Below are positions 26,282 to 33,380 of a stretch of DNA of 64,000 nucleotides, in pieces; the stretch's first letter is position 1, and every line of letters begins with the position of its first letter. Below the pieces are notes generated by a model that was given only the letters and a program-made list of their open reading frames with translations, was not told the origin of the DNA and did no database searches. Both the position numbers and the translations under genes were made by a program. The DNA comes from Terriglobia bacterium. GTDB taxonomy: Bacteria; Acidobacteriota; UBA6911. The stretch spans positions 1 through 64,000 of the forward strand of contig JAIQGI010000002.1 of the NCBI GenBank assembly GCA_020072565.1, written 5' to 3'.

Positions 26282-26676
26282 TTTGAGCCCGCGCCGGTTT
26301 AAACCGGGAACGCCCCCATTCTGAGCTCACGCTGACCAAATCACACTGGTAAAAACGCAAGACCCCGTTCAGAGGTTCGGCTGAAAGAGGCAACTGCGTC
26401 ATTTTCCCATCGACACTTCTGGAGACCTCGCACCGTGCTCCGAGGTAAATTGCTATTTTCATGCGCTTGGGCGCGCCCCGGCGCTTGAGCGACTGCTCGG
26501 GAAATATCAGTGAAAAGCAAGAGATCCACGCAGAGGACGCGGCGTTAAGCTGTTGAGGCACAAGGTAGTTTTCGTGCGCATGGGTGCACTTGCCCCAGGA
26601 GAGACTGTCCCGCAAATCCAGGTGTCCTTAATTCGCTACTGTTCCGGGGGCGGGTCCTGCGGTAGAATCAAAAAAT
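26282..26676 (+). other. divergent intergenic region between the sigma gene and amrS
   Basis: About 400 bases with no convincing gene. It contains the palindrome at 26294-26307 on the sigma side, one arm of the CGCAGAG-type repeat word near 26528, and TAGAAT (26662-26667) just before amrS, a possible -10 without a clear -35. Nothing else is recognised. Confidence 0.5.
26294..26307. promoter_or_regulatory. perfect 14-bp palindrome upstream of the sigma gene
   Basis: CCGGTTTAAACCGG, centred about 20 bases before the sigma factor ATG. It could be an operator or a short hairpin in the leader mRNA. No binding protein is known. Confidence 0.4.
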
Positions 26677-27774
26677 ATGCCAGCATTATCTGAGGTGCTT
26701 CAGCAACATACACGCGAGGGTGAGCTCTACGAAAGGCTCGATGGGGACCGCGTGCGATGCTTTGCTTGCGGCCATTGCTGTCCGATTCCGGAAGGATCGG
26801 CCGGAGTATGCAAAGTCCGTTACAATCGCGGCGGCCGCCTGATGGTTCCCTTCGGCTATGTATCCGGGGCCCAGTGCGATCCTGTGGAAAAGAAGCCCTT
26901 CTTCCACGTCCGCCCCGGTGCGCTTGCCTTCAGTTTCGGCATGCTCGGCTGCGATCTCCACTGCAGCTTTTGCCAGAACTGGGTGACATCCCAGGCTATC
27001 CGTGATCCCCAAGCCGTATCTTCCGCTTTTCAGACAACGCCGGAAAAGCTGGTGCGGAGTGCGATGTCGCAAGGCGCGGAAATCGTGGTCAGCACTTACA
27101 ACGAGCCGCTCATAACCAGCGAGTGGGCGGTTGAGGTGTTCAAACAGGCAAAATCGGCTGGCCTGATGACGGGTTTTGTATCCAACGGCAATGGGACGCC
27201 GCAGGTCCTGGAGTATCTGCGGCCCTGGGTGGATCTTTACAAGGTCGATCTGAAAGGCTTTGACGACCGCCGCTACCGCAAACTCGGCGGGCGCCTCCAG
27301 CCCATTCTCGACACCATTCGCAGCCTTCACCAGAACGGTTTCTGGGTGGAGATCGTCACGCTGCTGGTGCCGGGTTTCAACGATTCTGAGGAAGAGCTGA
27401 CCCGATTGACCCAATTCATTGCCGAAGTATCTCCGGATCTGCCGTGGCACGTGACGGCCTATCACCAGGACTACAAGATGACCGACAATCCTGACACAAG
27501 CGCCTCCGACCTTGCTCGGGCCGCGGAGATAGGGAGGCGAGCCGGATTACACTATGTCTATGCCGGCAACCTGCCTGGAAGGCTGAAGAACCTCGAAAAC
27601 ACGTATTGCCCCCGTTGTGGGGGCTTGCTGGTCGAACGCCGTGGATACCGGATACTCCAATATTCCCTGACCGGCAACGGCACTTGCCCATCCTGCTCTC
27701 AAGTCATCCCCGGCAGATGGGCCGCATCACTTCAGGCGCAGCGACCCGCCTTCTCCTTCTTCGCCCGTCGCTAA
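26677..27774 (+). CDS. amrS: AmmeMemoRadiSam-system radical SAM enzyme
   Basis: A 365-residue radical SAM protein. The cluster-binding CxxxCxxC is in 'FGMLGCDLHCSFCQNW'. An N-terminal Cys group ('RCFACGHCCPIPEGSAGVCKVRYN') and 'PFGYVSGAQCDPVEKKPFFH' are characteristic of AmrS/PflA-like enzymes of the AmmeMemoRadiSam set. 'TYNEPLI', 'DLYKVDLKGFDDRRYRKLGG' and a C-terminal zinc-ribbon-like 'CPRCGGLLVERRGYRI' complete it. In other genomes it stands beside AMMECR1 and Memo genes; neither is in this window. Its substrate is not established. Confidence 0.9.
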   Translation: MPALSEVLQQHTREGELYERLDGDRVRCFACGHCCPIPEGSAGVCKVRYNRGGRLMVPFGYVSGAQCDPVEKKPFFHVRPGALAFSFGMLGCDLHCSFCQNWVTSQAIRDPQAVSSAFQTTPEKLVRSAMSQGAEIVVSTYNEPLITSEWAVEVFKQAKSAGLMTGFVSNGNGTPQVLEYLRPWVDLYKVDLKGFDDRRYRKLGGRLQPILDTIRSLHQNGFWVEIVTLLVPGFNDSEEELTRLTQFIAEVSPDLPWHVTAYHQDYKMTDNPDTSASDLARAAEIGRRAGLHYVYAGNLPGRLKNLENTYCPRCGGLLVERRGYRILQYSLTGNGTCPSCSQVIPGRWAASLQAQRPAFSFFARR

Positions 27775-27876
27775 TCAGCCCCGGCCGCAAACCAGATTCC
27801 TGTCGTGACTCTGCATATTGCCTCAAAGATCGCAACATTGCGCCCAGCCACAACCGACAATTCCAAAGCCCAAAAT

Positions 27877-28656
27877 CTATGGAAGGACTCCTTGTGCTCG
27901 GAACGGATTGCGGATGCGGTTGCAGTACTCGGCGATCTGCGGTGCCATGGCCTTGTCAAAGCGCCGGGGGCGGGGAAGATCGATGGAAATAGTTTCCAGT
28001 ATCCGGCCCGGGCCCGGCGACATCAGCGCAACCCGGTCCGAGAGCAAGACAGCTTCGTGCATGTTGCAGGTGCAAAGTACAGCCGTGGTTCGGGTCTCAG
28101 CCCAGAGGCGCTGTAAGCTGTCGATCATCTGTTCCAGCGACAGAGGATCCAGTGTCCTGAAGGGCTCATCCAGGAGCAGCAGGGAAGGACTGTGGACCAG
28201 CGCCCGGCAGATTGAGATCGCCTGCGCCGTGCCCGGAGGCAGTTCATAAGGTTTGCTCTGCTCGAATCTCGACAGGCCGAACCACGCCAACAGCCGGCGC
28301 GCCCGATTACTGCTTTCCAGCAGGTCTAGACCGCGCATTTCGGCTGGCAGGAGAATGTTCTGCATGGAGGTCCGCCAGGGCAGCAAAGCGGGTTCTTCGA
28401 AGGCCAGGCCGAAATCGCGGCTTGGCGGCTGGAGTTTCGTCCCCGCGATCCTGATCTCACCGTTCGTGATCGGCACTATTCCGGCGATCATCTTGAGCAG
28501 GGTTGTCTTGCCGCAGCCTGCAGGGCCGACGATCGATAGAAACTCACCGCCTCCGATGTCGAGGGATACCGGGCCGACGACCGCTCGAATTTCCCGCCCG
28601 ATGACCCGGGCGTGATAAACATTCCGGATTTGAAGCTGAGCAGTAGGCGAGGACAT
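27877..28656 (-). CDS. ABC transporter ATPase (SsuB/TauB type) with altered catalytic motifs
   Basis: A 259-residue nucleotide-binding subunit. Walker A (GPAGCGKTT) and Walker B (LLLLDEPF) are intact. Against the SsuB pattern, the Q-loop reads FEEPALLPW (Gln to Glu), the signature reads ELPPGTAQ instead of LSGGxxQ, and the switch region reads TCNMHEAV in place of THDxxEAV (His to Cys). It overlaps the permease stop by ATGA. The start is ATG 28656; upstream codons belong to the permease in another frame. ATP turnover may be slow or regulated, or the protein may be a specialised non-standard ATPase. It is the last gene of the F420 run. Confidence 0.88.
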   Translation of the reverse strand: MSSPTAQLQIRNVYHARVIGREIRAVVGPVSLDIGGGEFLSIVGPAGCGKTTLLKMIAGIVPITNGEIRIAGTKLQPPSRDFGLAFEEPALLPWRTSMQNILLPAEMRGLDLLESSNRARRLLAWFGLSRFEQSKPYELPPGTAQAISICRALVHSPSLLLLDEPFRTLDPLSLEQMIDSLQRLWAETRTTAVLCTCNMHEAVLLSDRVALMSPGPGRILETISIDLPRPRRFDKAMAPQIAEYCNRIRNPFRAQGVLP

Positions 28657-29513
28657 CAAACCCTTCGATTCAAGGAGAAGCCCTTCAGGCTGTTCTGCCT
28701 TACCAGGTCTATCCAGGGGGGTACGGGAGCTGGCCACGAAATCCAGGCTCTCTCGATAAGACAAATGGCATAGTAAGCCCCCAGAGCCATCAGGACGACC
28801 ACAGTCAATGCCGCAAACAGCTGGGCTGAGTCCGCCTTGGCACCGGCGTAAAGCATCAGATAACCGAGGCCGTTGTCGGAGCCGACCCACTCCGTCACCA
28901 TGGCTCCGGCCAGCGCAAGTGTGACCGAGAGCTTCACGGCGCGTGTCATATAAGGCACGCACGCAGGCAGATGGACTTTCAGGAAGATTCGTAACGGGCC
29001 GGCTCCCATCGTCTGCAGTATTTCAACAATGTCGACCGGCACGGAGTCGAAACCGGCCTGCAAATACGCTGCCAGGAATGGAAAGCACACCAGGAAGGAA
29101 ACCGCGGCGGCAGGTGCGGCGCCGAGCCCTAACCAGAGAACGACCAGCGGAGCCAGGACCAGCAACGGCAGCTTCTGCAGGAATGAGAGCACCGGCACCG
29201 CGACACCGCGGGCCCTGGTTGACCAACCGTTCAGGATCGCCAGGAGAAAGCCGGCCGCTCCGGCGAAAAGCAGGCCTTCCAGAGATTCCAGACCCGTAAC
29301 CCAAGCATGGTTTCTCAGCTGGGGAGCTTCCCTCCAGATCTCGAGCAGGACACGCGATGGTGCGGGCAACGCTGAGGACCGTACCTGGAGAACCCAGATG
29401 ACGATCTCCCACAGCAGCAGCAGCACAGCTGCGATAACCGGGCCTGACCCCAGCCGAACGGTCACTCGCCCCAACAGTTTTCCGGCGAACGGCGGCTCTT
29501 CACTTACGGGCAT
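28656..29513 (-). CDS. ABC transporter permease (SsuC/TauC type)
   Basis: A 285-residue inner-membrane permease with about six helices and the EAA-like coupling loop 'EILQTMGAGPLRIFLKVHLPACVPYM' facing the ATPase. It belongs to the nitrate/sulfonate/taurine family, which also includes importers of thiamine precursors and riboflavin. No substrate-binding protein gene is adjacent. It begins 37 bases after the PPOX gene and overlaps the ATPase gene, so it is part of the same minus-strand run as cofE, cofC, cofD and npdG. Confidence 0.9.
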   Translation of the reverse strand: MPVSEEPPFAGKLLGRVTVRLGSGPVIAAVLLLLWEIVIWVLQVRSSALPAPSRVLLEIWREAPQLRNHAWVTGLESLEGLLFAGAAGFLLAILNGWSTRARGVAVPVLSFLQKLPLLVLAPLVVLWLGLGAAPAAAVSFLVCFPFLAAYLQAGFDSVPVDIVEILQTMGAGPLRIFLKVHLPACVPYMTRAVKLSVTLALAGAMVTEWVGSDNGLGYLMLYAGAKADSAQLFAALTVVVLMALGAYYAICLIERAWISWPAPVPPWIDLVRQNSLKGFSLNRRV

Positions 29514-29550
29514 GGTCTGTCTGGCATCCTCATCGGTGAGGCGGCACCGA

Positions 29551-29949
29551 TCATCCCATGGTGCTTACATGCTCGGGCGTCACCTTGTACAGCACCCGCA
29601 CTTCGGCGGCTGAACGGTGGGGATAACTGTCCACATTCAAATACTTCTTGGCCAGTCGGTCGATGTGCTGGTCTGCACCTTCTTCAGTTATTTCAGTTAC
29701 CCGGCCGCGGATTTCAAGGTAGCGGTAAGGATTCTTAGGATCCATGATGGACAGCGCCACCCTCGGATTGTTGCGCATGTTGCGATCCTTGACCCGGCCT
29801 TTGGCAGAGTTGATCCTCACGTACTCGCCATCGTAGTCAAACCACACCGGTGTAACGTGAGGGCTGCCGTCTTTCATCAGCGTTGCCAGATTGGCGAAAG
29901 CAGGCTGCTGGATCAAGTCGATGAAATTCTCAGGGATTTTGGCTGCCAT
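29551..29949 (-). CDS. PPOX-class F420-dependent oxidoreductase
   Basis: A 132-residue split-barrel flavin/deazaflavin enzyme. Family motifs are 'FANLATLMKDGSPHVTPVWFDYDGEYVRINSAKGRVKDRNMRNNPRVAL' and 'YLEIRGRVTEITEEGADQHIDRLAKKY', as in the F420-dependent (TIGR03618-like) branch of pyridoxamine-phosphate-oxidase-like proteins. GAGGAGAG precedes the ATG. It lies ten bases after cofE, so it is probably a user of the F420 made by the operon. Substrate unknown. Confidence 0.88.
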   Translation of the reverse strand: MAAKIPENFIDLIQQPAFANLATLMKDGSPHVTPVWFDYDGEYVRINSAKGRVKDRNMRNNPRVALSIMDPKNPYRYLEIRGRVTEITEEGADQHIDRLAKKYLNVDSYPHRSAAEVRVLYKVTPEHVSTMG

Positions 29950-29959
29950 GTCGCTCTCC

Positions 29960-30742
29960 TCAACGAAAAAGGTCTTCCTCCGCCGGGCGGATCAAATCCC
30001 TGCCGCTTGCTTCTACGGGCGTGTAGCGAAAACCTTCGATTATGGCGGCCGGGATACCTGTGGTCTTCCCCATGACCAGCTCGGCCGCCCCGGCGAGCTC
30101 GTCGGCGACCGCAAGCACCGTCGCTTGAAGCAGGCGTCCATATGAGTCTACCTGTCCTCGATAATCGATAAAAGGGGAAAGACCTGAGACGCCGAGCGCT
30201 ACGTTCGTCAGGCCCTTGCGCCAGGGTCTGCCGAAGGTATCGGAGACAATCACTGCCACGCTCCGGTGCAGTGCCTGTTCGAATTCCTGCCGGAGGCGTG
30301 CAGCCGACTTGTCGGGATCCTGAGGCAGCAGGACCACCATTCCACTTGGGGCATTGGAAGCGTCGACGCCGGCGTTGGCGCAAACATAGCCGTGGTGGGT
30401 CTCCGCGATGATGATGCCGCGATCCATCTTCACAATGCGCCGGGCTTGTTGAAGCACGACCTCTACCATGCGCGGGTCCTTATGATATTCGGAAGCCCAC
30501 ACCTGGGCTCGGGCAGAGGGGACGATCCCGTCCAGCCGGACCAGGCAGCCCTCCGACTTGCTCACGACCTTCTGCGCGACGACGATTACGATCGGATCGG
30601 ACTCTTCGGGACGCCCCTCACGCGGCGTTGCGCTGACAGCCGCGGATGCCAGTGCCCTTAGAATTTCCGTCGCTAGGTTCGTCCCCGACAGAATTTCAGG
30701 AATCCCCTGCAGTCCCCGGATCCGGATCTTGCTGGAAAGCAT
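29960..30742 (-). CDS. cofE: coenzyme F420-0:L-glutamate ligase
   Basis: A 260-residue GTP-dependent ligase adding gamma-linked glutamates to F420-0. Visible family features are 'IVIVVAQKVVSKSEGCLVRLDGI', 'DRGIIIAETHHGYVCANAGVDASN', 'LLPQDPDKSAARLRQ', 'VIVSDTFGRPWRKGLTNVALGVSGLSP' and 'VADELAGAAELVMGKTTGIPAAIIEGF'. It is the single-domain archaeal-like form; the C-terminal nitroreductase-like domain that actinobacterial FbiB uses to reduce dehydro-F420-0 is absent. Its start lies 47 bases inside the end of cofC. Confidence 0.93.
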   Translation of the reverse strand: MLSSKIRIRGLQGIPEILSGTNLATEILRALASAAVSATPREGRPEESDPIVIVVAQKVVSKSEGCLVRLDGIVPSARAQVWASEYHKDPRMVEVVLQQARRIVKMDRGIIIAETHHGYVCANAGVDASNAPSGMVVLLPQDPDKSAARLRQEFEQALHRSVAVIVSDTFGRPWRKGLTNVALGVSGLSPFIDYRGQVDSYGRLLQATVLAVADELAGAAELVMGKTTGIPAAIIEGFRYTPVEASGRDLIRPAEEDLFR

Positions 30743-31391
30743 GGTTTGCGAGCCTCTCTTTGATATTCAGGTCCACCAGCGTATGGTAAGTCTCGCCGGG
30801 AACCGGCCGGGAGAGAAAACGGACAATGTCGGCAGGATCGTCGAGATCCAGCTCCAGGTGCGGGTTTTGCACGATCCTGAGATGAGCACCGGCTGCTGCA
30901 GCTTCGCGAAGGTGGAGTGTAAAGCTGCCGGGGCCGAAGCGTGATGGGAACAGGTCAGGAGGCGTGCGCAGGAGCGCGTTGGTTCCCGTCCGATCCCAGG
31001 ATGGCGCCAGCACGGCGCCCGGAGCGGTGATCGGCAGCGAGAGTATTTCCCCGACATCCTCTGGCCGCACCAGCGGCAGATCGGCCGGCAGGCGCAAGAC
31101 CGCCTCCACCCCTTCCTTCGCCAGATGCTTGGAGGCCGCATCAACGGATGCGCTCTCGGAAGTCTGAACCTCTTCCCAGAGCACTCTCCACCCGAGCTTC
31201 TCAACCCGCGCCGCGGCCCGGGTTGAGTTGGTTATGATCGCGACCGGATAGGAAAGCGGGAGCAAGGCGCGGATCATATCTTCCAACATGGCCCAGGCGA
31301 CAGCGCATCTCTCTTGAGCAGTCAGCAGTGGAGACATTCTCGATTTGGCCATCGCATGTTCTTTCACGGGAACGAGTATGACGGGAGTCAC
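30696..31391 (-). CDS. cofC: 2-phospho-L-lactate (or PEP) guanylyltransferase
   Basis: A 231-residue nucleotidyltransferase making the GPP-type donor for CofD. From the GTG at 31391 the protein reads VTPVILVPVKEHAMAKSRMS, matching the family start 'vPvK...aKsRL'. Further motifs are 'VLRLPADLPLVRPEDV', 'VLAPSWDRTGTNALLRTPPDLFPSRFGPGSFTLHL' and 'LELDLDDPADI'. The start overlaps the cofD stop (GTGA), and the 3' end overlaps cofE by 47 bases. Whether it uses 2-phospholactate, PEP or 3-phosphoglycerate cannot be judged. Confidence 0.92.
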   Translation of the reverse strand: MTPVILVPVKEHAMAKSRMSPLLTAQERCAVAWAMLEDMIRALLPLSYPVAIITNSTRAAARVEKLGWRVLWEEVQTSESASVDAASKHLAKEGVEAVLRLPADLPLVRPEDVGEILSLPITAPGAVLAPSWDRTGTNALLRTPPDLFPSRFGPGSFTLHLREAAAAGAHLRIVQNPHLELDLDDPADIVRFLSRPVPGETYHTLVDLNIKERLANHAFQQDPDPGTAGDS

Positions 31392-32314
31392 GGCAGGACC
31401 TCCAGCAGAGACTTTGCCAGCGCGACTTTCGAGGCCGTGCTGTCCATGACCGTCTCGACGGCGTGAACCTCCAGGCCGAGAGCCGCAATCTGTTCGCACA
31501 GGTTCTCATCGCGGCGGTCTAACATGAATATGTCGAGGAAATCCCGGTAAAGCCTGGCGACGCTCACGGCGGAAACCTCGTGGCCGAGCTGGCGCATCAT
31601 GGCTGCGGCCGGCCCCTTGAGCGCGTCTCCGGCAACAATGGGGGATACCGCCGCGATGGTCGCCGGTGTGGCACTAAGCGCCTCTCTGATCCCGGGCACC
31701 GCAAGGATTGGGCCGATACTGATATAAGGATTGCTGGGACATACTACGACGGCATCTGCACTCTGGATGGCATCGAGAACGCCCTGAGCGGGGCTGGATG
31801 CCTCGATCCCCTGGAAAGAAAAGCCGTCGACCAATGGCGCGCACTTCCTGCGCACATAGTAATCCTGAAAAGCCAATGTGCCTTCTTCGGTGTGCACCAT
31901 GGTAGGAACGGGAAAGTCGGTCATGGGAAGAATTCGGGCGGTGATGCCGTTTTGCCGGCATATAGCTGCAGTCGCCTCCGTGAGCGTCTTGCCGTTCTGG
32001 AGGCAATGGGTGCGGTAGAGGTGGGTGGCCAGGTCGCGATCCCCTAACTTGAACCAGGTGTCGCCCCCCAATTCACCCAGGCGCTCGAGGCAGCGGAACG
32101 ATTCGTCCCGGATCCCCCATCCGGTCATGGGGTTGTCGAGGCCCGCCAGCGTGTAAGTGATGGTGTCGAGATCGGGACAGATATACAGCCCCATCCAGCA
32201 AAAGTCGTCGCCGGTGTTGACGACAACGGTAAGATCTTCGGCCGGCATGACTTTGATCACGCCGGACAAGAGCTTTGCCGCCCCAACTCCCCCTGCCAGC
32301 GCCGTCAGCCTCAC
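31388..32314 (-). CDS. cofD: 2-phospho-L-lactate transferase (F420 biosynthesis)
   Basis: A 308-residue enzyme joining the activated phospho-acid to FO, giving (dehydro-)F420-0. Motifs: 'LTALAGGVGAAKLLSGV' at the start, 'VVNTGDDFCWMGLYICPDLDTITYTLAG', 'GDRDLATHLYRT', 'QDYYVRRKCAPLV', 'VVCPSNPYISIGPILAVPGIREAL' and 'VSPIVAGDALKGPAAAMMRQLG'. The start is GTG. It overlaps cofC. An FO synthase (CofG/CofH or FbiC) needed to make its acceptor is not in the window. Confidence 0.95.
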   Translation of the reverse strand: MRLTALAGGVGAAKLLSGVIKVMPAEDLTVVVNTGDDFCWMGLYICPDLDTITYTLAGLDNPMTGWGIRDESFRCLERLGELGGDTWFKLGDRDLATHLYRTHCLQNGKTLTEATAAICRQNGITARILPMTDFPVPTMVHTEEGTLAFQDYYVRRKCAPLVDGFSFQGIEASSPAQGVLDAIQSADAVVVCPSNPYISIGPILAVPGIREALSATPATIAAVSPIVAGDALKGPAAAMMRQLGHEVSAVSVARLYRDFLDIFMLDRRDENLCEQIAALGLEVHAVETVMDSTASKVALAKSLLEVLP

Positions 32315-32408
32315 GACATCTTCCCATCCCGGAATATCTGAATGGATCGAGCTCTTGGACCGTTTCCGTTAAATGCGGAAATGGGGATCCTGTCACCCCA
32401 TCTTTGTT

Positions 32409-33065
32409 TCAGATGCCTTCAATTCGGTAGCGCGCGCCCTTTTTTTTGTAATGCCGGTTGAGCTCGGCCGCGAGCGTGGTCATGCGTTCCAGCGTCCGCG
32501 CCGTGCGCAACGGTCCGCCGTCGAGGGGGCGCAGCGACGGGATCAAGTTCGCCGCCGCCATCACCTTCTGTTTGGCATCAGCCGAATCGCTGCACACGAA
32601 CACATCACAATTCAGAGTCGTTTCCAGGTCTGCGAGAACGAAGGCGGGGATGGTTTTAAATGCTGCGACCAGGGGAACCCCGGCCGGCAGGTGGCGCGCA
32701 ATCTGCTCCGAATTTGATCCGTTCTCCGGCTCCAGATACTCAGCATGACCTGCGCGAAAAAGCAGCGGTACCGTCACGTCGACGATGACATGACGAGAGG
32801 TGAGCAAAGTACCGCAGTTCTCTACGGCGTTCACAGCCTGGGCAAACGGGACCGTGAGGAAAATGATTTCGGAGGCATCGAGCATCGCGTGATTGCCCGC
32901 CCCCCGAATCAGAGATTCCCCCAGGATTGTGTTGTACCTCTCTGCCGCCTGCGCCGCACGCTCCGCCGAGCGCGAGCCCACGATGACAGATGCCCCGGCA
33001 GCAGCGAAACGAAGCGCCAATCCTTTTGCCTCAATTCCCGTGCCGCCCAAGAATCCTATGTGCAC
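32409..33065 (-). CDS. npdG: F420-dependent NADP reductase (Fno/NpdG-like)
   Basis: A 218-residue Rossmann protein transferring hydride between NADP(H) and F420. It starts 'HIGFLGGTGIEAKGLALRFAAAGASVIVGSRSAERA', where GRS-R marks NADP preference. It continues with 'EIIFLTVPFAQAV', 'VIVDVTVPL', 'AAFKTIPAFVLAD', 'CDVFVCSDSADAKQKVMA' and 'DGGPLRTARTLERMT'. The start is GTG at 33065. It is the first gene of the minus-strand F420 run, 94 bases before cofD, and would supply reduced F420 to the PPOX enzyme. Confidence 0.9.
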   Translation of the reverse strand: MHIGFLGGTGIEAKGLALRFAAAGASVIVGSRSAERAAQAAERYNTILGESLIRGAGNHAMLDASEIIFLTVPFAQAVNAVENCGTLLTSRHVIVDVTVPLLFRAGHAEYLEPENGSNSEQIARHLPAGVPLVAAFKTIPAFVLADLETTLNCDVFVCSDSADAKQKVMAAANLIPSLRPLDGGPLRTARTLERMTTLAAELNRHYKKKGARYRIEGI

Positions 33066-33380
33066 AGCTCATCCTCCGCACACGAAACCGCACCGACCGC
33101 AGGGCAACCCGGCGGCTGCAACCAGAAGCGGAAACCTCGCATCATACGAAATACACGAAACAACCCCTCGTGGTGTTCGTATGGCTGCAGGAGTTTTTAA
33201 CGGCTTGTTCCGAAAAAACACAAGAGTACAGACCTGCTGCCCCCGGATCCTGAAGAAAATTCTCTGCAGCCTTCGCGGACTTGGCGGTTCGACTTTCAAC
33301 GCCGGCTCAAAGATACCACAGTTCGACCTGCCTAAGTGCGGTGCCGAGGCTATAATCCTAGGGAGGGGTGGGCTTGTCCA
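33066..33380 (+). other. divergent intergenic region between npdG and the acyl-CoA dehydrogenase
   Basis: About 315 bases with no credible gene. TATAAT at 33351-33356 is a consensus -10 for the rightward gene, though no good -35 stands at the proper distance. A long imperfect hairpin occurs at 33143-33183. GGGAGGGG (33361-33368) precedes the rightward ATG. Confidence 0.5.
33143..33183. repeat. intergenic inverted repeat of the CGAA/CACGA type
   Basis: CATACGAAATACACGA (33143-33158) pairs, with a few mismatches, with TCGTGGTGTTCGTATG (33168-33183), leaving a 9-base loop. It shares words with the other intergenic hairpins in this window. Confidence 0.6.
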
